Assembly: GCF_003589925.1 (NCBI RefSeq)
Contig: NZ_CP032382.1
Coordinates: forward strand, 7,936,001-8,000,000
Origin: Chryseolinea soli
Lineage (GTDB): Bacteria > Bacteroidota > Bacteroidia > Cytophagales > Cyclobacteriaceae
Direction: 5' to 3'
DNA: 64,000 nt
This document shows, one piece after another, positions 27,169-34,129 of this stretch. The notes under the pieces are model-generated. The model searched no databases and had not been told where the DNA came from. It saw only the letters and a program-made list of their open reading frames with translations. Position 1 is the stretch's first letter. Every line of letters begins with the position of its first letter. The translations under genes and the position numbers were made by a program.

Positions 27169-27306
27169 TGGAGGAGGTGTGGGGTTGGGGTGTGGGTGTG
27201 AAGGTGAGTGTGAGTGTGGGTTTGGGTTTGAGCGTGGGATTGGGTTTGGGGTTTGGGTGTGAGGGTTGGGGAGTTGGGTTGGGGGGAGTGGTGGTTCAGT
27301 GGGGGG
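27169..27306 (+). repeat. G-rich GT tract with G-quadruplex potential
   Basis: The plus strand runs almost entirely in G and T for about 135 nt, with many GGG/GGGG runs separated by 1-7 nt (GGGTTTGGGTTT, GGGATTGGGTTTGGGG). It abuts the large inverted repeat and reaches the last codons of the minus-strand reductase gene. Many four-run G-quadruplexes are possible on this strand; the reductase mRNA carries the C-rich complement. Confidence 0.8.
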
Positions 27307-27859
27307 TTGCTTTGTAGTTCATTAGGGTTACGCCTGATGGGTAGCCTTTTGCTTCGATCAGGGTCAGGTTGTGTTGGGTTTCGATGTTCGTGAAAAGGGG
27401 TTTGCCTTTTCCGAGGATGACGGGGTGGACGGCTAGGCGGTATTCGTCGATGAGGTTTAGGTTGAGGAATGTGGTGATGAGGTTGGCGCCGCCGTAAAGC
27501 CAAATGTTTTTTCCGGGTTGTGCTTTTATTTCCGCTACCCGCTCTTTGATGTTTGCGTTGATGAAAATTGCGCTGGTGGGGTCATCTTTTTTTGTTTTGG
27601 AGAAAACATACTTTTGTTTGCGCTGTAACAATTTGTATGCATCTCTTATTTTTTGAGTTGCCTTTTCGTCGGGTTGATAGTTCCCCCACTTGTCATAGCT
27701 TATCCGGCCATAAAAGATGATGTCTTTGTCGCTCAGGATGTCCTGGAGGATATCGCCAAAATCTACTTTCTCATCTCTGACAAGCCAATCCAGTTCTCCG
27801 TTGGGGCCTTCAATATAGCCGTCGAGGGTTATGGCCAGGTTTAAGATTATTTTTCGCAT
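27296..27859 (-). CDS. Dihydrofolate-reductase/RibD C-terminal-like reductase
   Basis: About 187 residues: MRKIILNLAITLDGYIEGPNGELDWLV at the start, then IIFYGRISYDKW, and near the C-terminus NIWLYGGANLITTFLNLNLIDEYRLAVHPVILGKGKPLF, the signature of the stand-alone RibD-C/YyaP group of DHFR-like proteins that bind NADPH. Substrate unknown. ATG 27859 begins the conserved first strand; the frame extends to 27916 but with a polar, unrelated stretch. It is divergent from the MBL gene at 28089, and its 3' end runs into the G-rich tract. Confidence 0.88.
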   Translation of the reverse strand: MRKIILNLAITLDGYIEGPNGELDWLVRDEKVDFGDILQDILSDKDIIFYGRISYDKWGNYQPDEKATQKIRDAYKLLQRKQKYVFSKTKKDDPTSAIFINANIKERVAEIKAQPGKNIWLYGGANLITTFLNLNLIDEYRLAVHPVILGKGKPLFTNIETQHNLTLIEAKGYPSGVTLMNYKATPH

Positions 27860-27974
27860 GTGCGGTTTGTTTAGATTATCGCATTCACGACACGGAGGAT
27901 GTTCACTATCGGTCACGTGTCCTTTTTATAAAACTCAATTTGGCAAATTCGGTTTTAAGAATTGTCGATGGGGC

Positions 27975-28019
27975 TGTCGGTTTTGTTCTATTGGTCCTTT
28001 TTTCGATGAAGTACTTTTG
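27975..28019 (+). promoter_or_regulatory. Shared operator box plus -7 element (MBL gene promoter)
   Basis: TGTCGGTTTTGTTCTATT (27975-27992) is followed, 37 bp from its start, by TACTTTTG (28012-28019), an exact TAnnTTTG -7 box. The same box (17 of 18 identical) stands at exactly the same distance from the -7 box of the NmrA-like gene (29906). A partial copy, TTCGGTTTT, lies at 27948-27956. I infer a binding site for the AraC protein encoded between the two targets. Confidence 0.65.
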
Positions 28020-28088
28020 TCAAAAAATGACCGGCTAAACAATTTTTAACATGGCCTTGTCGCGGATAACCATTATCTTCCTCTGAAA

Positions 28089-28958
28089 ATGGAAAACAAC
28101 GCAACCCCCTACCAGGTTATACCTCACGCCGGCAATCTTGAACTTGAACGGATCGAGAGCAAGTCCCGTTGGTTTGATATATACAAGCTCAACGCCATGA
28201 CCTATGCGCTTGCAGAGTCGAATCATTTTGAAGAAGTTATTTCGTACCTGATTCTCGGCGAGACTAAGGCCATACTCTTTGACACCGGAATGGGGATCGG
28301 CGACATTCGTGCCGAAGTGACGTCCCTCACCCCGCTGCCCATCGTGGTCATCAACAGTCATTCTCATTATGATCACATCGGGGGAAATCGTCAATTCGAT
28401 GAGATCTGGAGTTTTAAGAATACATTCGAAAATGATCGCATTCAAAGCGGCTATTCGCACAGCGAATGCATGACCTACATGACGGATGGATGTTATGTGA
28501 ATCTTCCGGCAGCCTTTGAGCTCTCCACTTTTTCCGTGCCTGGCGTCCGCATCACCAAATACCTTCACCACAAAGAAACGATCGATATCGGCGGCAGAAT
28601 TCTGACGGTGCACAGCACACCCGGCGAAACCCCTGGAGCCATCTCGTTATCCGACGATTTGTACAATACCCTATTCGTGGGCGATCTGCTGTATCCCGGT
28701 CCCCTGTGGTTGCATCTGGATGAATCGGACTGGCCGGGATTTGCGCGTTCCATAGAGTATCTGAGCGGACTACCAGGCATTCAGTACATCTGCCCCGCGC
28801 ATAATGAGGCCCGGATAAATCCGGACTTTGTTCGCCAGGTGAAGCAGGGAATAGCTTCCATAAACCAGAAGGCCATCAAAGGCGTTAAGAAAGATGAAGC
28901 CTTGCAGTTTAGTTTTGACGGATTTTCAATTTTGACAAAAAACATGAGCACTCCTTAA
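28089..28958 (+). CDS. MBL-fold metallo-hydrolase
   Basis: 289 residues, no signal peptide, so cytoplasmic. The metallo-beta-lactamase fold shows SYLILGETKAILFDTGMGIGD, the metal motif NSHSHYDHIGG, and later HSTPGETPGAISLSDDLYNTLFVGDLLY with the third ligand set. The usual His of the HTPGHT motif is Glu here (STPGETPG), seen in some glyoxalase II-like subfamilies but possibly changing metal binding. Substrate unknown. It is followed by the AraC gene 78 nt downstream and carries the shared operator in its promoter. Confidence 0.88.
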   Translation: MENNATPYQVIPHAGNLELERIESKSRWFDIYKLNAMTYALAESNHFEEVISYLILGETKAILFDTGMGIGDIRAEVTSLTPLPIVVINSHSHYDHIGGNRQFDEIWSFKNTFENDRIQSGYSHSECMTYMTDGCYVNLPAAFELSTFSVPGVRITKYLHHKETIDIGGRILTVHSTPGETPGAISLSDDLYNTLFVGDLLYPGPLWLHLDESDWPGFARSIEYLSGLPGIQYICPAHNEARINPDFVRQVKQGIASINQKAIKGVKKDEALQFSFDGFSILTKNMSTP

Positions 28959-29036
28959 GATGTCCAGGCTTTGCATTTGAAGAAATGTATCTCCGGGAGC
29001 ATTTTCTAAAAATTCAAATAGTTAATTTCCAAAACA

Positions 29037-29852
29037 ATGACCCCTCAACTATTCACTCCGCCGGAAATATTAAAGCCCGTCATAAAATACTTTTGGGCAT
29101 TAGACAATCCGATCGACAGTCCGCCAACGACGTTGAGTGCATTCCCCGATGGCTGCCCGGGGATCATTATGGTCCAATCGAATGGAGGAGCGATCTGTGA
29201 CAACCTCAATAAAAAATTGCCCGGGATCTATTTACATGGTCAAACCATTGCGCCCTCCAAGATCTCCTGCCAGGGTAAATTCTCGGCGGTGGGCGTTAGT
29301 TTTCAGCCGCATGCCTTACGGTCCATTTTTGGCATCGATGCCAATGCATTTACGCACACGGGCTTCGACTTCAATGTTGTTCAGAACCGAAATCACATCA
29401 ACCTCTCCGAGCAAATTGCCCACGAGCAAAGCATCGAGGGAAAAATCAGCCTGCTGTCAAACTATTTGTTGTATCAGCATCAAAACAACGCCCGGCAGAC
29501 GGAGGAGATCATCAAATATGCCGTCGCGCAAGTCATCCAATCCAAAGGGAATCTATCGTTAAAGGAATTGCAGAAAAAATTGCAAATGTCGGAGCGAAGC
29601 CTGGAGCGGAAGTTCAATCAAGCCATTGGAATTTCTCCAAAACTGTTCTCCCGGATCTGTCGCTTTCAGGAATCCTTAAATCAATTGCAAACGAGCAGCT
29701 ATGATAAGCTCTCCGACATTGCCTACGAGAATCAATACGCAGATCAATCGCACCTGATCCGGGCCTTCAAAGAATTCACGGGGCTTTCCCCGCTGGAATT
29801 TAAAAGGCAATCCCGCGACGTGATTGAGAATGTGCAGCCGGCAAAGCAATAA
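29037..29852 (+). CDS. AraC-family transcriptional regulator
   Basis: 271 residues. The N-terminal half (LFTPPEILKPVIKYFWALDN, FPDGCPGIIMVQSNGG) is of the DUF6597-type ligand-binding domain common in Bacteroidota AraC proteins. The C-terminal half has two helix-turn-helix motifs (LSLKELQKKLQMSERSLERKFNQAIG and KLSDIAYENQYADQSHLIRAFKEFTG). It lies between two genes with the same promoter box, so it is the probable regulator of both. The effector is unknown, though the target enzymes suggest a response to a reactive or toxic small molecule. Confidence 0.94.
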   Translation: MTPQLFTPPEILKPVIKYFWALDNPIDSPPTTLSAFPDGCPGIIMVQSNGGAICDNLNKKLPGIYLHGQTIAPSKISCQGKFSAVGVSFQPHALRSIFGIDANAFTHTGFDFNVVQNRNHINLSEQIAHEQSIEGKISLLSNYLLYQHQNNARQTEEIIKYAVAQVIQSKGNLSLKELQKKLQMSERSLERKFNQAIGISPKLFSRICRFQESLNQLQTSSYDKLSDIAYENQYADQSHLIRAFKEFTGLSPLEFKRQSRDVIENVQPAKQ

Positions 29853-29905
29853 ACCGGGCATTGTCTTGTAAAATTTTTTGATTGATCATGCTTTAAATTC
29901 CGCCG

Positions 29906-29950
29906 TGTCGGTTTTGTTCAATTTTTCGGTTTAGGGTGCGCTTAGTTTTG
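29906..29950 (+). promoter_or_regulatory. Shared operator box plus -7 element (NmrA-like gene promoter)
   Basis: TGTCGGTTTTGTTCAATT (29906-29923) and TAGTTTTG (29943-29950) repeat the arrangement at 27975-28019, with the same 37-bp offset. The -7 box ends 17 nt before ATG 29968. A further TTCGGTTTA half-copy lies between them (29925-29933). The sequence between box and -7 element is otherwise not conserved, which argues for selected sites rather than a recent duplication. Confidence 0.65.
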
Positions 29951-29967
29951 ATAAAAAAAACAAAACT

Positions 29968-30810
29968 ATGAGCAACACAAAATCAAACACCGAAAAGAAA
30001 ATCCTGGTATTGGGTTCCACCGGAAAAACGGGACGCCGGGTCATGCAACGGCTTGTTAAACTTGACCAGTCCGTACTGGGTGTCACGCACTCCTCCACTC
30101 CGAAATTTGACTGGAACGACAGCGCCTCCTGGGAAAAGGTGCTCGACAACATCAAATCCGTTTACATTTCTTTTTATCCCGATCTGGCTATACCCGGCGC
30201 CGTGAAAGCGATGGAGGCCTTCAGCAAAGTGGCGGTGAAGAAAGGCGTTCAGCAACTTGTATTGCTATCGGGACGCGGAGAAGAAGAAGCCCAGCAATGC
30301 GAAAAAATAGTCATGAAGGCCGGGGTCGATTGGACCATCGTGCGCGCCAGTTGGTTCTTTCAAAATTTTAGTGAGGGCAGTTTTTTGGAGCCTGTTTTGT
30401 CGGGGCACATCGCGCTTCCCGCCGGCGATGTTGGTGAACCGTTCGTTGATGCCGACGACATTGCCGATGTGGCCGTTGCCGCCCTCACCCAGGAAGGACA
30501 CAACGGAAAAGTGTATGAAGTGACCGGCCCACGTCTTTTGACTTTCAAACAAGCTGTGGAGGAAATTGCAAACGCCACAGGCAAGCCCATTCAATTTGAA
30601 AAAGTACCCATGAAGGATTACGAGTCGGTGCTGAAAGAATATGGACTACCCAAGGACATGATCTGGCTGATCACCTACTTGTTTACCGAAGTGCTGGACG
30701 GCAGAAATGAAAACCTCACGGATGGCGTATACCAAGCCTTGGGCAGAAAGCCAACCGACTTTAGCGAATTTGCAAAGAAGACTGCCGCCGCCGGGGTATG
30801 GAACAAATAA
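29968..30810 (+). CDS. NmrA-like NAD(P)-binding oxidoreductase
   Basis: 280 residues with an atypical short-chain dehydrogenase fold: nucleotide-binding KILVLGSTGKTGRRVMQRLV at residues 10-30, GVQQLVLLSGRGEEEAQQCE, WTIVRASWFFQNFSEGSFL and the C-terminal HNGKVYEVTGPRLLTFKQAVEEIA. The family (NmrA, QOR2) includes redox sensors and quinone reductases. It lacks an obvious Tyr-x3-Lys catalytic pair, as usual in this group. It probably forms an operon with the VOC gene 44 nt downstream and is predicted to be controlled by the AraC protein upstream. Confidence 0.93.
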   Translation: MSNTKSNTEKKILVLGSTGKTGRRVMQRLVKLDQSVLGVTHSSTPKFDWNDSASWEKVLDNIKSVYISFYPDLAIPGAVKAMEAFSKVAVKKGVQQLVLLSGRGEEEAQQCEKIVMKAGVDWTIVRASWFFQNFSEGSFLEPVLSGHIALPAGDVGEPFVDADDIADVAVAALTQEGHNGKVYEVTGPRLLTFKQAVEEIANATGKPIQFEKVPMKDYESVLKEYGLPKDMIWLITYLFTEVLDGRNENLTDGVYQALGRKPTDFSEFAKKTAAAGVWNK

Positions 30811-30854
30811 AAGAACTATTTTGACCACCTGGATTTTGACACTTAAGAATTGAC

Positions 30855-31232
30855 ATGCCTATGGAAACAAAATTTGAAGGGGGATTGAATATTGCCATCA
30901 AAATACCGAAAAGCAAATACAGTCAAACCGTTGCTTTTTATCGGGACATTTTAAAACTGGAAGTTGTAGAAAAAGCAATCGACAACCCCACCGTCTCAAA
31001 AACGCATCGGGTAAAATTTGGAAATAATGTAGTCTGGTTGGATTGCGTCGACAACTATACGCACTCAGAAACCTGGCTTGAATTGAATACTCCGGACGTT
31101 GACAAGGCAACAAACTACTTAAAATCAAACGGCGTCGACACCTGTGACGAACTCGAGCAGCTACCCGAAAATATGCATTGGATCACGGATCCTGCAGGCA
31201 CGGTGCTGATTGTCAAAAAAAGGGACGAATAG
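30855..31232 (+). CDS. VOC-family (glyoxalase/bleomycin-resistance fold) protein
   Basis: 125 residues with a VOC module: AIKIPKSKYSQTVAFYRDILKLEVVEK, the central VKFGNNVVWLDCVD, TWLELNTPDVDKATNYLKSNGV and a final WITDPAGTVLIVKK. VOC proteins bind a metal and a small hydrophobic or thiol-derived substrate. The start may be ATG 30855 or 30861. Same direction as the NmrA-like gene and 44 nt after it, so likely in its operon. Confidence 0.88.
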   Translation: MPMETKFEGGLNIAIKIPKSKYSQTVAFYRDILKLEVVEKAIDNPTVSKTHRVKFGNNVVWLDCVDNYTHSETWLELNTPDVDKATNYLKSNGVDTCDELEQLPENMHWITDPAGTVLIVKKRDE

Positions 31233-31245
31233 TGGTCGCCCTGGC

Positions 31246-31620
31246 TCACCGGGCCGGTTCAAATAGTTCTATGAGATTTCCCGATGGATCTTGAAGTAAA
31301 ATTTGCCTGCCGCCTTGTCCTTGCACAATGTCGTTTCGAAACCTGGCATTCTCCTGCTTGAGTTTTGCAACGAGGCCTTCCAGATTATCCACTTCAAGTT
31401 GAATCCGGTTCCAACCACCCGGCGACGGCACGGCGCCGTCGGGCATGGTCTGGCCGGCACCACCGGCCCCCGGCTGATTGAGATATAATTTCAGGTCACC
31501 CTTTGAAAGGGCAGCAAACCCGGGCGCCGGGTGCATGTCTACGTTAAACCCCAGGGTTCGACTGTAGAAGGCGATGGCATCATCCACATTGGTCACGATG
31601 TATCGAATATTTGCGCTCAT
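31246..31620 (-). CDS. VOC-family protein
   Basis: About 124 residues: SANIRYIVTNVDDAIAFYSRTLGFNVDMHPAPGFAALSKGDLKLYLNQPG, WNRIQLEVDNLEGLVAKLKQ and the C-terminal GRQILLQDPSGNLIELFEPA, a complete single VOC unit of the glyoxalase/dioxygenase superfamily. Possible metal ligands are in IQLEV and LIELF. The ATG at 31632 would add four residues; 31620 fits the family start better. It converges on the other VOC gene with only 13 nt between the stops, but the two share little sequence and are not a recent duplication. Confidence 0.88.
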   Translation of the reverse strand: MSANIRYIVTNVDDAIAFYSRTLGFNVDMHPAPGFAALSKGDLKLYLNQPGAGGAGQTMPDGAVPSPGGWNRIQLEVDNLEGLVAKLKQENARFRNDIVQGQGGRQILLQDPSGNLIELFEPAR

Positions 31621-31816
31621 GCTCGAATACATTAGATGTTTTCTTGTACACGTGTTAAGTTTTTAATTTCCCACCGGCATTTTTTAACAGTGCCAGCGAG
31701 CAGAGGATATCCCGATCTTACAACACCCCAGGGCTGATCTTGTTCATAGGCGGATGGGTGGTCTTATAAAAAATCCCGTTAACAAAATCTATTCGCTGTG
31801 TGTTAACACGCCAGCT

Positions 31817-32419
31817 ATGAAGCATGATGAGCCCATAAAACAAAATGAGCGCAGGTACAAATACATTCAAAGAGCAAGAAATGTAAACCGGGGCGCACTG
31901 GTGGTGCTGTTATGCTTATGCCTGGGAACTCGATTCCTGGGCAGCGCCCCAACAAAAAGAGAGCAAGGTATGGCAACGGTAAAAATAAAGGAAGACGAGG
32001 CAGCCATCCGGGCACTCGAAGGCAAGTTTGCAGCAGCCTTCAACGCCGGCGATATCGACGCCATGATGAAAAACTATATAGCCGACAAAAGCCTCGTCGT
32101 TTTCGATGTCGTGCCTCCGAGACAACATCTTGGCGCCGACGCCTACCGCAAAGCCTGGGTTGGCTTTTTCTCGCACTTTAAAGGCACACCAAAAATCGCC
32201 ATCACCGATCTGAACATCACCGCCGAAGGCGACATCGGATTCAGTCACAGCATCCAACACGTCACGGGCACCGACACACAAGGTCATTCGATCGATCGGA
32301 CCGTGCGCGTTACCGATGGCTATCGAAAGATCGGTGGCCGCTGGCTGATCGTGCTTGAACATGTCTCTGTCCCGGTGGATGTGGCGACCGGCAGGGCAGA
32401 CCTTACTTCAAAGCCATAG
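31817..32419 (+). CDS. SnoaL/DUF4440-like protein with N-terminal membrane segment
   Basis: About 200 residues. An N-terminal polar stretch and a hydrophobic segment (GALVVLLCLCLGTRFLGS) suggest membrane anchoring or export. The rest is an NTF2-like cone fold (DEAAIRALEGKFAAAFNAGDIDAMMKNYIADKSLVVFDVVPPRQHLGADAYRKAW, DGYRKIGGRWLIVLEHVSVP). Such proteins bind small ligands or act as ketosteroid-isomerase-like enzymes; the role here is unknown. ATG 31817 is the most likely start; the longer frame from 31754 has no signal features. Confidence 0.8.
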   Translation: MKHDEPIKQNERRYKYIQRARNVNRGALVVLLCLCLGTRFLGSAPTKREQGMATVKIKEDEAAIRALEGKFAAAFNAGDIDAMMKNYIADKSLVVFDVVPPRQHLGADAYRKAWVGFFSHFKGTPKIAITDLNITAEGDIGFSHSIQHVTGTDTQGHSIDRTVRVTDGYRKIGGRWLIVLEHVSVPVDVATGRADLTSKP

Positions 32420-32463
32420 TTTGCCAAGCGCTCCATTTTTTTTATCTCTTAAATAGAGAAAAT

Positions 32464-33249
32464 TTAGTCAAGCACATACTCCCTGTCCACAATTCGTTCG
32501 ACAATGGGTCCGTCTTGGGGATACCGTGCGTATCCTCCTTCGTGTCCAAGCAGAGCGTTGTGTCGGTGCAATAGTTCTTCCACTCCATTCTCAAAACGTG
32601 TTATATCCACGTATTGCTTCTCCTGAAAGTTAAGTCCCTGCCGTCCATTCGTGAAGAACAGCATGAGATTGGTACGGTCTAAAAAGTTGTGCTCACGATA
32701 AAAGAACACGTTAAGGTTCATCGATTGGGATAATGCAGCTAAATCTGCAATAAAATTTGCTTTATGCTGAATACTCAAATGACAATCCATTCGCAAGGCC
32801 GATGTCTCGGCATTGCATTTTCGCAAGGGAGAACCAACAACTTGCAAAAAACCTCTCTTGGGATAAATGATAGCTTTGTTGTTGCCAACCGATAATCTGA
32901 TGAATTGAGCATCTTCAATTTCCAGGTCTTTGTGAAAGGTTACTTTTTCATTCTTTAAAAAATTCTCGACCTCTTTGATGAGCAGAAAGTCATAGTCATA
33001 CAGGTTATGCCCACCCGTTCCTATCCGCAGCTTATGGTTGTCTTTATAAACAAAGAGCTCGCCCTCGGGGTGTTGATCCATGAATGATCGAAGATGCTGT
33101 ATTACTTTATCGGGTTCGTTGGTTGTCACATTTGCCATTAACATGGCAGGGTTATCGGCATGTCCACCATAACCTTTTTTAAATTCAAAATGATCAAAAC
33201 TGTAAAGTCCTTCCGGAAATCCAAAATACCAGTATACTCCTAAAATCAT
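32464..33249 (-). CDS. Hypothetical protein, family not recognised
   Basis: 261 residues, no signal peptide or membrane span, so cytoplasmic. Rich in aromatic residues (ILGVYWYFGFPEGLYSFDHFEFKKGYGGHADNP) and His, with a mixed alpha/beta pattern and a central NKAIIYPKRGFLQVVGSPLRKC. The composition and full length look like a real gene. I see no catalytic motif I can name. It stands alone with a divergent cupin gene upstream. Confidence 0.65.
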   Translation of the reverse strand: MILGVYWYFGFPEGLYSFDHFEFKKGYGGHADNPAMLMANVTTNEPDKVIQHLRSFMDQHPEGELFVYKDNHKLRIGTGGHNLYDYDFLLIKEVENFLKNEKVTFHKDLEIEDAQFIRLSVGNNKAIIYPKRGFLQVVGSPLRKCNAETSALRMDCHLSIQHKANFIADLAALSQSMNLNVFFYREHNFLDRTNLMLFFTNGRQGLNFQEKQYVDITRFENGVEELLHRHNALLGHEGGYARYPQDGPIVERIVDREYVLD

Positions 33250-33480
33250 ACGGCTACGGTGCGTTTTTGAATGTTTGCAAAGTTGTTGTATTGGAGCGAT
33301 TAACCTACAAAAATGGCGCGAAAATCCCGCAACATCCTGTCAAAGTGAATGCCGCCCGAGGGACAAGCCTATCACCCAAAAGGGTTATTTCAAAACCTTG
33401 ATAAATGCGCTATCCTTATACCATAAACTTCGCTAAGGACCGAAATACATGTCGATGAAATAAATTCCAATCCCACGCTT

Positions 33481-34056
33481 ATGAAAAGGACCAACTTCTT
33501 ACAAATCTGCCTGGCAGCCGGCGCGGTCGTGATGGCGCCGTTAAATGTCATGGCGAAATCGATCAAAAAATTTTTGCTGGACAAAGGATTCATGGTCAAT
33601 GCCGGAAAGGACCGGAATGACAAAAGCCTTTCCTTGTTGGAGGGCGACACCTTCGATTGTAAAGTCTCCACAAAAGACACCAACGGCGACATCTATGTTT
33701 TCGAATCCAAACGGATAAAGGAAGGCGGTCCTGCGCATCATTATCATTTTACCCAGGACGAATGGTGGTATGTTCTGCAGGGAGAGTTTTTGATCAAAGT
33801 GGGGGAAACCGTCTACCAGGCCAAAGCAGGCGACAGCGTTTTCGGGCCGCGAATGATCCCGCACAGCTTTGCAAAGATCGGGGAAGGAGAAGCCAAACTC
33901 CTGATGTTCTTTCAGCCGGCAGGGAAGATGGAAGAATTTTTTAACAAGATGAGTCAAGGCGTGGCGCGCAACATGACGCCGGAGGAACAAGATAAATTCA
34001 GGGAAGAACATGGCTTCAAACGCGTGGGGCCGCCCATAAAGCAGCTTAAGTGGTAG
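33481..34056 (+). CDS. Exported cupin-domain protein
   Basis: 191 residues. The N-terminus MKRTNFLQICLAAGAVVMAPLNVMAK is a signal peptide. The cupin core carries the metal motif GPAHHYHFTQDEWWYVLQGEFLIKVGETVYQAKAGDS and then GPRMIPHSFAKIGEGEAKLLMFFQP, giving His-His-Glu-His type ligands. Resembles quercetinase-like periplasmic cupins; substrate not assignable. It converges on the TonB receptor gene with a hairpin between. Confidence 0.88.
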   Translation: MKRTNFLQICLAAGAVVMAPLNVMAKSIKKFLLDKGFMVNAGKDRNDKSLSLLEGDTFDCKVSTKDTNGDIYVFESKRIKEGGPAHHYHFTQDEWWYVLQGEFLIKVGETVYQAKAGDSVFGPRMIPHSFAKIGEGEAKLLMFFQPAGKMEEFFNKMSQGVARNMTPEEQDKFREEHGFKRVGPPIKQLKW

Positions 34057-34082
34057 CGTGATGAATTTCATTGCCCGTTGGA

Positions 34083-34116
34083 AAAAGGTGACTTACCTTT
34101 CGGCAAGCCACCTTTT
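34083..34116. terminator. Bidirectional hairpin between convergent cupin and TonB-receptor genes
   Basis: AAAAGGTGACTT (34083-34094) pairs with AAGCCACCTTTT (34105-34116), an 8-bp stem plus 3 bp after one mismatch, with A and T tails on both sides, in the 73-nt gap between convergent stops. Typical of an intrinsic terminator usable from both directions. Confidence 0.65.
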
Positions 34117-34129
34117 GCATCACTTTCAA

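Noticed and set aside
27096..27503. 135-codon minus-strand frame rich in Pro, His and Thr.
   Set aside because: It is produced by the C-rich complement of the G/T tract and overlaps the reductase gene in another frame.
30855..31620. The two adjacent VOC genes as a recent tandem duplication.
   Set aside because: They are in opposite orientation and share only the general VOC pattern.
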